Part shown: positions 1 through 5,022 of the stretch, piece after piece
How positions within the stretch are numbered: the stretch's first letter is position 1
Layout: the number at the start of each line of letters is the position of its first letter
Assembly: GCA_031283825.1 (NCBI GenBank)
Contig: JAITAZ010000195.1
Location: 1 to 5,670, forward strand
Direction: 5' to 3'
DNA length: 5,670 nucleotides
Source of the DNA: Planctomycetaceae bacterium
Lineage (GTDB): Bacteria; Planctomycetota; Planctomycetia; Pirellulales; Thermoguttaceae
Position numbers and translations under genes: made by a program
Notes under the pieces: model-generated
Told to the model about the DNA's origin: nothing
Seen by the model: the letters and a program-made list of their open reading frames with translations, nothing else
Database searches by the model: none

Positions 1-66
1 GTCTCTATTGGTGATCTTTTGATCGAACAATGAGACGCAAGGCATTGCGTCTCTACATTGGGTTTA
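1..66. repeat. Dispersed GAGACGCAA hairpin repeat, one copy plus a partial one
   Basis: GAGACGCAA at 32-40 and TTGCGTCTC at 45-53 form a perfect 9-bp inverted repeat around GGCA. The bases that follow (GTCTCTACATTGG from 49) nearly repeat the first bases of the window (GTCTCTATTGG, 1-11). The window therefore seems to open inside the end of another copy about 48 bases upstream, giving a short tandem array. Hairpins of the GAGACGCAA...TTGCGTCTC type are familiar as dispersed intergenic repeats in several environmental bacterial lineages. I see no coding capacity. A role as a transcript end or a REP-like element is inference. Confidence 0.6.
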
Positions 67-150
67 GCAATTCAAATCCGAATTTAAAAACCCGTGAACG
101 GTTACGCATAATTCAAGGAAATATCGTTACAAAAAATTCCGCTGAATTTA

Positions 151-187
151 AAAAAATATGCGGCAAGAAATATTCCTGTCGCATACT
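151..187 (-). terminator. Terminator hairpin downstream of the yjfB-like gene, possibly bidirectional
   Basis: TATGCGGCA (157-165) pairs with TGTCGCATA (177-185) in a 9-bp stem with one G-T wobble and an 11-base loop. On the minus strand the stem is followed by six T (156 down to 151) and further AT-rich sequence, as expected for an intrinsic terminator about 35 bases after the yjfB stop codon. On the plus strand the stem is followed by C and five T, so it could also stop transcripts coming from the left. Confidence 0.55.
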
Positions 188-221
188 TTTTGCTTTTTAG
201 CGAAAAAAAACAAGTCTAACG

Positions 222-422
222 TTACGCAACAACATCTAAACCTCGTCCGACTTTGGAATCAAGACTTGGCGTTGTTTTCAAGGCGGCGTCTGAAATCAAA
301 CCAATAAGTGCTTCGCCTAATTCTCGTTCTACTGAACGAGTCTTTTGAAGAACTGTCATTTGAGTTTTTAACGCAATTTGTTCCTGCTGTTGTTGTATAG
401 CGTTTGCAATAATCGGATCCAT
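222..422 (-). CDS. yjfB: YjfB-like putative motility protein (66 aa)
   Basis: This small protein of unknown biochemical role resembles the YjfB putative motility family (about 60 residues, often found among flagellar or chemotaxis genes). The family features I see are the short length, a first half that looks helical and is very Gln-rich (residues 9-15), and a C-terminal stretch ending in a Pro-Ser-Leu...Gly-Leu-Asp-Val-Val tail. YjfB proteins typically end in a similar P-x-L-G...I/L-D motif. There is no signal peptide or membrane segment. The start is well supported: on the minus strand GGAGGAAA lies about six bases before ATG (plus-strand TTTCCTCC at 426-433). The leader also contains two small inverted repeats, 436-447 and 447-461, just upstream of the SD, which might affect ribosome access. 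The gene is divergent from flgM across an 820-base gap, and the shared flagellar theme supports the call. A role in motility is family knowledge and is not demonstrated. Confidence 0.72.
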   Translation of the reverse strand: MDPIIANAIQQQQEQIALKTQMTVLQKTRSVERELGEALIGLISDAALKTTPSLDSKVGRGLDVVA

Positions 423-1204
423 AAATTTCCTCCAAGTAAATTTTTACAAGAATCCTTCTTGAAACGCAACTGTAACGCTTGATGGTTTATCGATTTCTGC
501 TTTTTTAACGAAAATTCTTTTTAAGAATTTGTCATAAAAAGTAGAAATTAAGCGTTGCAGTTCTAGGTTAATCAAACGCCGACGTTGGCATTTTAACTAA
601 ATTAACCAATTTGTCCACTTGCTCTATTTTAACATATATTTCGCAAATGACAACTCAAAATTCGACTATTTAATGAAAAAAAATCAAAATAATCTTAAAT
701 AATGGCAATATTCGTATTGATTCAAAATTGGAAAATACGGATAATCCGCTTAATGAATTTGAGTTGATTGCGTAAATTTATCCATCAAGCGGAAGTTTTA
801 CTGATTTGACGACAATGAGTCGTTTAGACTCAAAAAAAACAATTTACGCGAATAAAATTTTAAAAAAGACGAAACGTTTTTTGATTGATTCGTGTATATT
901 GGTAATTGTTCGAGTTTGTCGTTGGCGGCGCGATTTTTTTCGTATTTTTTCAAATTTAATTAAAGTTTTTTTTGAAAACAGATCGCAGATTTGAATTTTT
1001 GTTACAAAAAATAATTTAAATCCGCGTTTGACATTTAAATCGCTAGTAGTAAAAAAAACTTTGACATAATTTGATTAAATAATCGAACGCCGATTAAACG
1101 ACAACGTATAATTTTTTCATGTAGGTTAATTGCGGTTGACGGTCGAGGAATACTGTCAATTTGATTAACAATGGTAAGAAAAAAAATTTTTGAAATTACT
1201 TAAC

Positions 1205-1225
1205 GTTGAAACTAACATTTTCAAC
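1205..1225 (+). promoter_or_regulatory. Hairpin in the flgM leader just upstream of its SD
   Basis: GTTGAAA (1205-1211) and TTTCAAC (1219-1225) form a perfect 7-bp stem with a 7-base loop. It ends eight bases before the AAGGAGAG SD of flgM. It could stack next to the ribosome-binding region or protect the 5' end of the message. No known riboswitch family is recognised, and a regulatory role is inference. Confidence 0.35.
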
Positions 1226-1233
1226 CAAAGTAT

Positions 1234-1241
1234 AAGGAGAG
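1234..1241 (+). promoter_or_regulatory. Strong Shine-Dalgarno site of flgM
   Basis: AAGGAGAG lies with its GGAG core six bases before the flgM ATG, near the ideal position, and fixes the start codon at 1246. It is notable because htrA, bfr and the AAA gene in the same window show no SD at all. It is also an exact complement of the apical loop CTCTCCTT at 1867-1874 downstream of the same gene. Confidence 0.85.
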
Positions 1242-1245
1242 AACA

Positions 1246-1569
1246 ATGGAAATTAATCGTAACCAATATTCGCAGTATTCTCAGGGAATACAAAAAGTTC
1301 GCGGAAGTCAAGATGTCAATCGTCAATTGTCGTCTGACAAAGCTGTTTCATCCAACGACGCGAAAGTAAATCAGCATCGCGACGAAGTAAAATTTACGGA
1401 TGAAGCAATTAAAATTAGTAACAAGTCGCAAGTTGAGCCGTCAACTGCCGGAGTTAGATTTGATTTAGTAAATAGAGTCAAATCCGAAATTGCCGCTGGG
1501 ACTTACGATACGCCAGACAAAATGGATATCGCAATCAACAGAATGGTCGATAAACTGAATTTAATTTAA
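1246..1569 (+). CDS. flgM: FlgM, anti-sigma-28 factor (107 aa)
   Basis: FlgM binds the flagellar sigma factor FliA (sigma-28) and holds it inactive until the hook-basal body is complete. In the known systems FlgM is then exported through the flagellar secretion apparatus and the late genes (flagellin, chemotaxis) are expressed. The C-terminal half carries the family signature: a D-E-V-K-F-T-D-E-A linker motif (46-54), then R71-F-D-L-V with V-K-S-E-I-A-A-G-T-Y (78-87) and a final amphipathic helix (90-105). These are the sigma-binding helices. The first 60 residues are polar, Gln/Ser/Asn-rich and probably disordered, as is usual for an exported FlgM. Length is typical (about 95-110). The start has a strong SD. 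No flagellar structural gene lies in the window, so flgM here is separated from any large flagellar operon apart from the divergent yjfB. A long structured 3' region follows it. Confidence 0.88.
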   Translation: MEINRNQYSQYSQGIQKVRGSQDVNRQLSSDKAVSSNDAKVNQHRDEVKFTDEAIKISNKSQVEPSTAGVRFDLVNRVKSEIAAGTYDTPDKMDIAINRMVDKLNLI

Positions 1570-1604
1570 CAGTCCAATTGACCGACTAGCACTTTGTTGA
1601 TTTT

Positions 1605-1930
1605 TAAAATTGAGTTCAAAATTCCTTTTTAAAATAAGGCAGTTTAATAAACTGCTCATACTTTAATTTTGGGTTATCGCCGATGCTTGCTTTCGGAAAG
1701 CAGACTTTTACGCCCTTGAGACGCCAAAATTCCTAGTGCGAATCGTATATTTATTAAAGTACGATCACAAAATTAAAAATTAACAAAGCGAGAGTTTTGC
1801 AAGAATCAATTTTGAAAATTGAGTAAAAAAATAATTTAAAATTCCTCCGATTGATACGCAGTTTCACTCTCCTTCTGTGTATCGTTGTTTGGAGACCTGA
1901 CTTGAAAAAGTTGGGTCTCTTTTTTTTTGC
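1605..1930 (+). ncRNA. Candidate structured RNA (3' UTR of flgM or separate small RNA)
   Basis: This non-coding stretch contains a chain of stems, all read directly: 1639-1645/1649-1655 (GCAGTTT/AAACTGC); 1665-1672/1724-1731 (AATTTTGG/CCAAAATT) enclosing TGCTTT/AAAGCA around CGG at 1689-1703; 1742-1747/1760-1765 (ATCGTA/TACGAT); 1784-1789/1794-1799 with a GAGA tetraloop; 1806-1812/1816-1822; 1853-1861/1875-1883 with a 13-base loop; and the terminator at 1892-1921. The 9-mer AAAATTCCT occurs three times (1618, 1726, 1838), each preceded by TTGAG and followed 6-12 bases later by a hairpin. It shows no sequence hallmark of tmRNA, RNase P RNA, SRP RNA or a riboswitch I know. The 5' end is unclear because no convincing promoter is visible between flgM and the first stem. 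Read-through from flgM is as likely as a separate transcript. That it is an RNA rests on structure density and the terminator. Confidence 0.5.
1892..1928 (+). terminator. Strong intrinsic terminator of the flgM / structured RNA transcript
   Basis: GAGACCTGACTT pairs with AAGTTGGGTCTC as a 12-bp stem with two G-T wobbles, closed by a GAAA tetraloop and followed by nine or more T (1920-1928). This is a textbook rho-independent terminator for the plus strand and is by far the strongest in the window. No other terminator is visible between the flgM stop and this point, so the flgM message may run about 350 bases past its stop codon. Confidence 0.88.
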
Positions 1931-2020
1931 ATAGAGAAGAAAATTATTCAGAAGACATTCTTGTTTAAAATCTGGAGTTAAAGGTTTCGGTCGGGGGAAT
2001 AAAACTGAAAAATATTTAAT

Positions 2021-2032
2021 CTTACGCGTAAG
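2021..2032. repeat. Perfect 12-bp palindrome CTTACGCGTAAG
   Basis: A fully self-complementary 12-mer in otherwise unremarkable AT-rich DNA (1931-2045 shows no gene). It could be a binding site for a dimeric regulator. No neighbouring promoter is evident, and it sits 14 bases before the MITE-like element. Confidence 0.3.
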
Positions 2033-2045
2033 TTATTTGACGTTC

Positions 2046-2259
2046 TAAAGGGAATCTCTAAAAATTAATTTTAAACCACAGAGGACACAGAGAACACAGA
2101 GAAAATTTTAATTTGAATCAAAACATAATTTAAATTTATTAAAATAAAAATTTGGATTTAAATCAAAATTTAATTTTAAAAAATATTCTCTCTGTGAACT
2201 CTGTGAACTCTGTGTTCTCTGTGGTTAATAAAAAAACGAGTTTTTAGAGATTCCCTAAA
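2046..2259. mobile_element. MITE-like inverted-repeat element with CACAGAG subrepeats
   Basis: GGGAATCTCTAAAAA (2050-2064) and TTTTTAGAGATTCCC (2241-2255) are perfect terminal inverted repeats, extended by one base pair outward. The same four bases TAAA flank both ends (2046-2049 and 2256-2259), as a target duplication would. Inside are inverted arrays of a 9-base unit. The left array has three units ending CACAGAG (2075-2101) and the right has four units starting CTCTGTG (2190-2225). The core is pure AT-rich sequence that also partly self-pairs. There is no coding capacity, so the element would depend on a transposase elsewhere. Palindromes built of CACAGAG units are familiar as dispersed intergenic elements. 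A transcript through it would fold into one long hairpin. The family is not identified. Confidence 0.7.
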
Positions 2260-2302
2260 TCGTAATTGCAAAAATTTATTTCTACATCGTCAAGTAAGAA
2301 TT

Positions 2303-2332
2303 TTGTAAACCGTTGAAATAAATTTTGATAAT
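2303..2332 (+). promoter_or_regulatory. Possible sigma-70-type promoter upstream of the short ORF and htrA
   Basis: TTGTAA at 2303-2308 and GATAAT at 2327-2332, spaced by 18 bases, match the housekeeping consensus at 4 of 6 and 5 of 6 positions. It lies just downstream of the MITE-like element and about 70 bases before the short ORF. In AT-rich DNA such matches arise by chance, so this is only a candidate. Confidence 0.3.
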
Positions 2333-2400
2333 ATCTCAGCGGAATTTTATGATTATTCAGTCGCAACTTTTTTTATGGAACATTCGAGACTACGGGACTA

Positions 2401-2541
2401 ATGGGACGTTTCAATTTAAATCTGATTGAAAAGACTCGCGAAATAAATGGCTATTTACAAATTCTTGAAAAAATCTATATTGAGAACGCTCAAAAAAAAG
2501 TCGATCAACTTGCAGAATTGCTAAAAATTTCCTTAAAATAA
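2401..2541 (+). CDS. Possible short hypothetical protein (46 aa), upstream of htrA
   Basis: The frame runs from an ATG at 2401 to a TAA at 2539-2541, only 25 bases before htrA. The product starts M-G-R-F-N-L-N-L-I-E-K-T and continues as a charged, Leu/Ile-rich stretch (I-N-G-Y-L-Q-I-L-E-K-I) ending K-V-D-Q-L-A-E-L-L-K. It looks like one amphipathic helix or short coiled coil, and the composition is much more protein-like than random AT-rich sequence. The frame stays open upstream to a TGA near 2350 but has no earlier ATG. A second frame starting at ATG 2349 overlaps it, so a frameshifted remnant of a longer gene is possible. There is no SD, though htrA and bfr lack one too. I do not recognise a family. 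Confidence 0.35.
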   Translation: MGRFNLNLIEKTREINGYLQILEKIYIENAQKKVDQLAELLKISLK

Positions 2542-2566
2542 CACTAAACAAAAGATAAAAATAAAT

Positions 2567-4123
2567 ATGAATAACTTAAAAATCCAAAATATCAGGTTAA
2601 ATAAAATAATCAATCGCCGCAATAAATCAATTGCATCGTTTGCTCCACGCTTGAGCCTTTTTAATTATTCGCGTCTGATTCCATTACTCTTTACGCTATT
2701 GATCTCGCTCTTGCTTGCCGCTCTCTACAACAACTCAAACAACACAACTTTCGGCGAAGAAGAATCTTCAGAAAATAAAGACGTTATCGTCCGCGCAAAC
2801 GAATTGTCTGTTGCATTTCGTAACGCAACTAATCGCGTCTTGCCGGCAACAGTCAAAATAATCTCACGAATCCAAACCACCGAAGAATATAACGCAATGG
2901 CAAAACTACTACCCGCAATACCCACAACAAAACAACGTCGAAACCCGGGAGATAACACCGGAACAGGAATCCTCATAGACCCAAACGGAATCGTCGTTAC
3001 CAATAATCACGTCGTTAATGTCGCCAGAGAAATCGACGTTGAATTGCCAGACGGACGTACTTTCTTCGCCCGAAAATTCAGACACGACCCAGATACAGAC
3101 ATCGCCGTAATCTGGCTCGACATCGAACCAAACGAAAAATTACCCTACGCAACATTCGGTAATAGCGATAAAATGGATATCTGCGACTGGGTAATCGCCG
3201 TCGGAAATCCATTCGAACTCGACTCAACCGTCAGCGCAGGTATTATCAGCGCAAAAGGCAGGTCTCTACAACGAGTCAGCCGCACCGAATTTCTACAAAC
3301 AGACGCCGCTATCAATCCGGGAAACTCCGGTGGTCCTCTAATCAACTTAAACGGCGAAATTATCGGAATAAATACCGCAATCGCTTCACGTACCGGAGGT
3401 TCACAAGGTATCGGTTTCGCCGTGCCGTCAAATAATGTCAAATGGGTCGTCGAACAATTAGTCAAAAAAGATCGCGTTGACCGCGCATGGTTCGGAGTCA
3501 TCCTGACTCCCACAACACCATCCGAAGCAACTCGATTAGGCATACGACCCAAAACCGGAGTCATTATCGATAAAGTTCTGCCCGGCTCGCCTTGCGAAGA
3601 AGCCGGATTACTACCAGACGACATAATCATAAAATTCGACGGACAACCAGTAAAAGAAGTTTACCAATTTCAACGCCTGTCAGAAAGAGCAGAAATAAAT
3701 CGAGAACATACCATCGACTTCATCAGAGATAAAAAATTCAAACGCGTAAACGCATGGGCTATCCTACAACCAAAAGAACAAAAACACGCACGTTTCATCG
3801 ACGAATCAAAATTACCCTCGCACTTCGATCAACTAGGTATCCTACTCATGGAACCCTCCGACATTATGATCAAAAGTCTAAAACTAGGCGATAAGAGAGG
3901 TTTGATCGCAATATGCGTTTTCCCTGAAAGCCGCGCCCACAAAGCCGGTCTATCAGACGGAATGCTAATCACCGCCGTTGACAATATTCCAACGCCAAAC
4001 ATAAAAAGATACATCGAAGCACGCGAAGGAAGCTCGCTCTCAAACGGAATAACATTAAACATCCTCGAACCACAAGGAAACGAACGAAAAATCATCATCA
4101 AACTCGCCCCGCCAGAAAATTAA
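2567..4123 (+). CDS. htrA: HtrA/DegP-family serine endoprotease, membrane-anchored, two PDZ domains (518 aa)
   Basis: HtrA proteases degrade or refold damaged proteins in the cell envelope. Order of parts: a basic N-terminal tail (1-36); one hydrophobic segment (about 37-53, Leu/Ile-rich) that acts as signal anchor or uncleaved signal; a linker; a chymotrypsin-like protease domain (about 80-300); PDZ1 (about 306-400); PDZ2 (about 422-513). The catalytic triad is complete: His148 in T-N-N-H-V-V, Asp178 in D-T-D-I-A-V, Ser254 in G-N-S-G-G-P. The oxyanion-loop context D-A-A-I-N-P precedes the serine, and G-I-G-F-A-V-P follows at 281-287 as expected. Length is normal for a two-PDZ DegP/DegQ type. 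The segment R-A-N-E-L-S-V-A-F-R before the protease domain resembles planctomycete HtrAs (from memory). There is no SD at this ATG, but no downstream start would keep the membrane segment. Codons are strongly A/C-ending. bfr follows in the same direction after a G-free spacer. Confidence 0.93.
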   Translation: MNNLKIQNIRLNKIINRRNKSIASFAPRLSLFNYSRLIPLLFTLLISLLLAALYNNSNNTTFGEEESSENKDVIVRANELSVAFRNATNRVLPATVKIISRIQTTEEYNAMAKLLPAIPTTKQRRNPGDNTGTGILIDPNGIVVTNNHVVNVAREIDVELPDGRTFFARKFRHDPDTDIAVIWLDIEPNEKLPYATFGNSDKMDICDWVIAVGNPFELDSTVSAGIISAKGRSLQRVSRTEFLQTDAAINPGNSGGPLINLNGEIIGINTAIASRTGGSQGIGFAVPSNNVKWVVEQLVKKDRVDRAWFGVILTPTTPSEATRLGIRPKTGVIIDKVLPGSPCEEAGLLPDDIIIKFDGQPVKEVYQFQRLSERAEINREHTIDFIRDKKFKRVNAWAILQPKEQKHARFIDESKLPSHFDQLGILLMEPSDIMIKSLKLGDKRGLIAICVFPESRAHKAGLSDGMLITAVDNIPTPNIKRYIEAREGSSLSNGITLNILEPQGNERKIIIKLAPPEN

Positions 4124-4227
4124 AATTCAAACAAACAAAATAACTCAACCTCGATCAATATCAACCTTAATATCAACCTTAACCTTAACCTTTAACCCTA
4201 ACATTAACCCTTAACTCAACTAAAACT
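4124..4227 (+). repeat. G-free, telomere-like degenerate repeat between htrA and bfr
   Basis: In 104 bases there is a single G (4153). From 4159 the sequence is a degenerate tandem array: TATCAACCTTAA twice in direct succession (4159-4170, 4171-4182), then CCTTAA, CCTTTAA, CCCTAA, CATTAA and CCCTTAA up to 4214. The opposite strand reads as runs of GG and GGG separated by TTAA-type spacers, similar to telomere repeats. It has the potential for two-layer G-quadruplexes on the template strand for htrA-bfr transcription. No promoter, SD or terminator is visible. The bfr ATG comes 13 bases after the last repeat unit. Confidence 0.7.
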
Positions 4228-4716
4228 ATGTCAAATAAAAATTCAAACACAGCTAAAATAATCGAAGTACTAAACGAAGCCCGAAGCATGGAGCTTTGCG
4301 GAATAACACAGTACATGAATCACCACTACAAACTGGATGACGAAGATTATGTCAAATTAGCAAAAGAAATGAAACGCATCGCAATCGACGAAATGAAACA
4401 CGCCGAAGCATTCGCTGAACGAATCAAAGATATCGATAGCAACCAAGAACCAACATTCGATATTAAAGGCACTGTCATAAAAGGTCAAAAGATCGACGCG
4501 ATTTATACCCACGATAAAAACTCCGAAGATGAAACTATCAATAAATATAACGAATTCGCTAAAATCTGCCGCGAAAATAACGACGTAATCAGCGCTACAC
4601 TCTTCGAAAGAATCGTAACCGAAGAACAAGAACACCTAAATTACTTCGACGACATTGCAAATCATATCAAAGAACTCGGCAACAGTTTTCTCGCTCGACA
4701 AACAGATAAAGATTAA
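4228..4716 (+). CDS. bfr: Bacterioferritin-family ferritin (162 aa)
   Basis: Ferritins of this family form 24-subunit shells that oxidise Fe(II) at a di-iron site and store Fe(III) mineral, which limits iron-driven oxidative damage. The di-iron ligands are present on the four-helix bundle: Glu22 (helix A), Glu55 and His58 in D-E-M-K-H-A-E (helix B), Glu100 or Glu102 (helix C), and Glu133 with His136 in E-E-Q-E-H (helix D). Met56 occupies the position of the haem-ligating Met52 of E. coli Bfr, so haem binding at the subunit interface is plausible. Length (about 160) is right for Bfr rather than for rubrerythrin, and no rubredoxin domain is present. The start at 4228 is needed to include helix A. 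It has no SD, preceded instead by the G-free repeat. Codon style matches htrA, and co-transcription with htrA is likely because no terminator separates them. Confidence 0.88.
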   Translation: MSNKNSNTAKIIEVLNEARSMELCGITQYMNHHYKLDDEDYVKLAKEMKRIAIDEMKHAEAFAERIKDIDSNQEPTFDIKGTVIKGQKIDAIYTHDKNSEDETINKYNEFAKICRENNDVISATLFERIVTEEQEHLNYFDDIANHIKELGNSFLARQTDKD

Positions 4717-4835
4717 ATAAAACAGAAAACATTTAACTAAGTTATGTACTTTGAGCGGAACAATGGTTGGTTTTTTCGGTAGAAAATAATAACAGATTAA
4801 AAATTTATTTTTGACAAAAATTATCAATAAAATTT

Positions 4836-4853
4836 GAGCTTTTAGAAATTCCC
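4836..4853 (+). repeat. Solo copy of the MITE-like terminal repeat
   Basis: GAGCTTTTAGAAATTCCC differs at only two positions from GAGTTTTTAGAGATTCCC at 2238-2255, the right end of the element upstream of htrA. No opposing GGGAATCTCTAAAA end or CACAGAG array is found nearby. This looks like a decayed remnant or a chance match. Confidence 0.4.
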
Positions 4854-4878
4854 GATTCAACCGCTGTTTTTTTAATGA

Positions 4879-4980
4879 GACAAAGAGGACGTTTTAGTTG
4901 AAAATCTGTTTGAAACGACTCAAAAGCGATTTCTTTTGAGTCGATAATCTCCGATTTCAAACAACGACGTCCACTTTGTC
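4879..4980. repeat. 102-bp imperfect palindrome with three nested arms
   Basis: The outer arms are GACAAAGAGGACGT (4879-4892) and ACGTCCACTTTGTC (4967-4980), with 13 of 14 pairs. The middle arms are GTTTGAAA (4908-4915) and TTTCAAAC (4955-4962), a perfect 8 bp. The inner arms are CGACTCAAAAG (4916-4926) and CTTTTGAGTCG (4933-4943), a perfect 11 bp around CGATTT. Together they form one long hairpin with two internal loops. It could be a second kind of non-coding mobile hairpin or a structured RNA. No coding capacity and no T run for termination are present. Confidence 0.7.
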
Positions 4981-5022
4981 CACTAAAAAAATGACCATTT
5001 GTTCCCGTTCAATGTATAACTC

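Larger units (their letters stand above)
423..1245. other. Long AT-rich divergent intergenic region between yjfB and flgM
   Basis: No convincing gene is visible on either strand. On the yjfB side there are three small hairpins: 436-447, 447-461 (CAAGAA/TTCTTG) and 512-530 (AAATTCTT/AAGAATTT, a perfect 8-bp stem). A 62-codon open frame from a TTG at 806 to 994 is low-complexity Lys/Phe/Arg-rich with no SD, and I do not accept it as a gene. Upstream of flgM, GCCGATTA at 1089-1096 resembles the -10 half of a flagellar sigma-28 promoter, but no TAAA lies at the normal 15-16 base spacing. TTGACGGT (1136-1143) and ACTGTCAA (1152-1159) form an imperfect inverted repeat that could be an operator. Promoters for both genes must lie here, but I cannot place them with confidence. 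Confidence 0.5.

Noticed and set aside
806..994. 62-codon open frame with TTG start in the yjfB-flgM gap
   Set aside because: It has no SD, an unusual start, and a low-complexity Lys/Phe/Arg composition that mirrors AT-rich sequence. No domain is recognisable.
1076..1096. Sigma-28-like promoter (TAAA ... GCCGATTA) upstream of flgM
   Set aside because: The -10-like half is good, but the nearest TAAA is only 9 bases away instead of about 15, and nothing suitable lies at the right distance. A similar loose match exists at 487-507 upstream of yjfB, so I do not call either.
1061..1112. TTGACA (1061-1066) and TATAAT (1107-1112) as a housekeeping promoter for flgM
   Set aside because: Each hexamer is perfect, but they are 40 bases apart and neither has a partner at 16-18 bases.
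1570..1930. tmRNA, RNase P RNA, 6S RNA or a c-di-GMP riboswitch
   Set aside because: The diagnostic conserved sequences and the tRNA-like end are absent, and the stem order does not fit any of them.
2075..2225. CRISPR array from the repeated CACAGAG units
   Set aside because: The 9-base units are contiguous without spacers and arranged as two opposing arrays inside a terminal inverted repeat, so they are part of a hairpin element.
3145..3630. 161-codon open frame on the minus strand inside htrA
   Set aside because: It lies opposite the catalytic domain of a clearly real gene. It is a by-product of htrA codon bias and has no recognisable motif.
4811..4839. TTGACA at 4811 as a promoter
   Set aside because: The bases 16-18 positions downstream do not resemble a -10 box.
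4357..4860. Minus-strand open frames overlapping bfr and its 3' flank
   Set aside because: They are antisense shadows of bfr with Phe/Ile-rich composition and no SD or family motif.
4879..4980. Palindrome as the bfr terminator
   Set aside because: There is no T run after the stem on either strand, and it lies more than 160 bases after the bfr stop codon.
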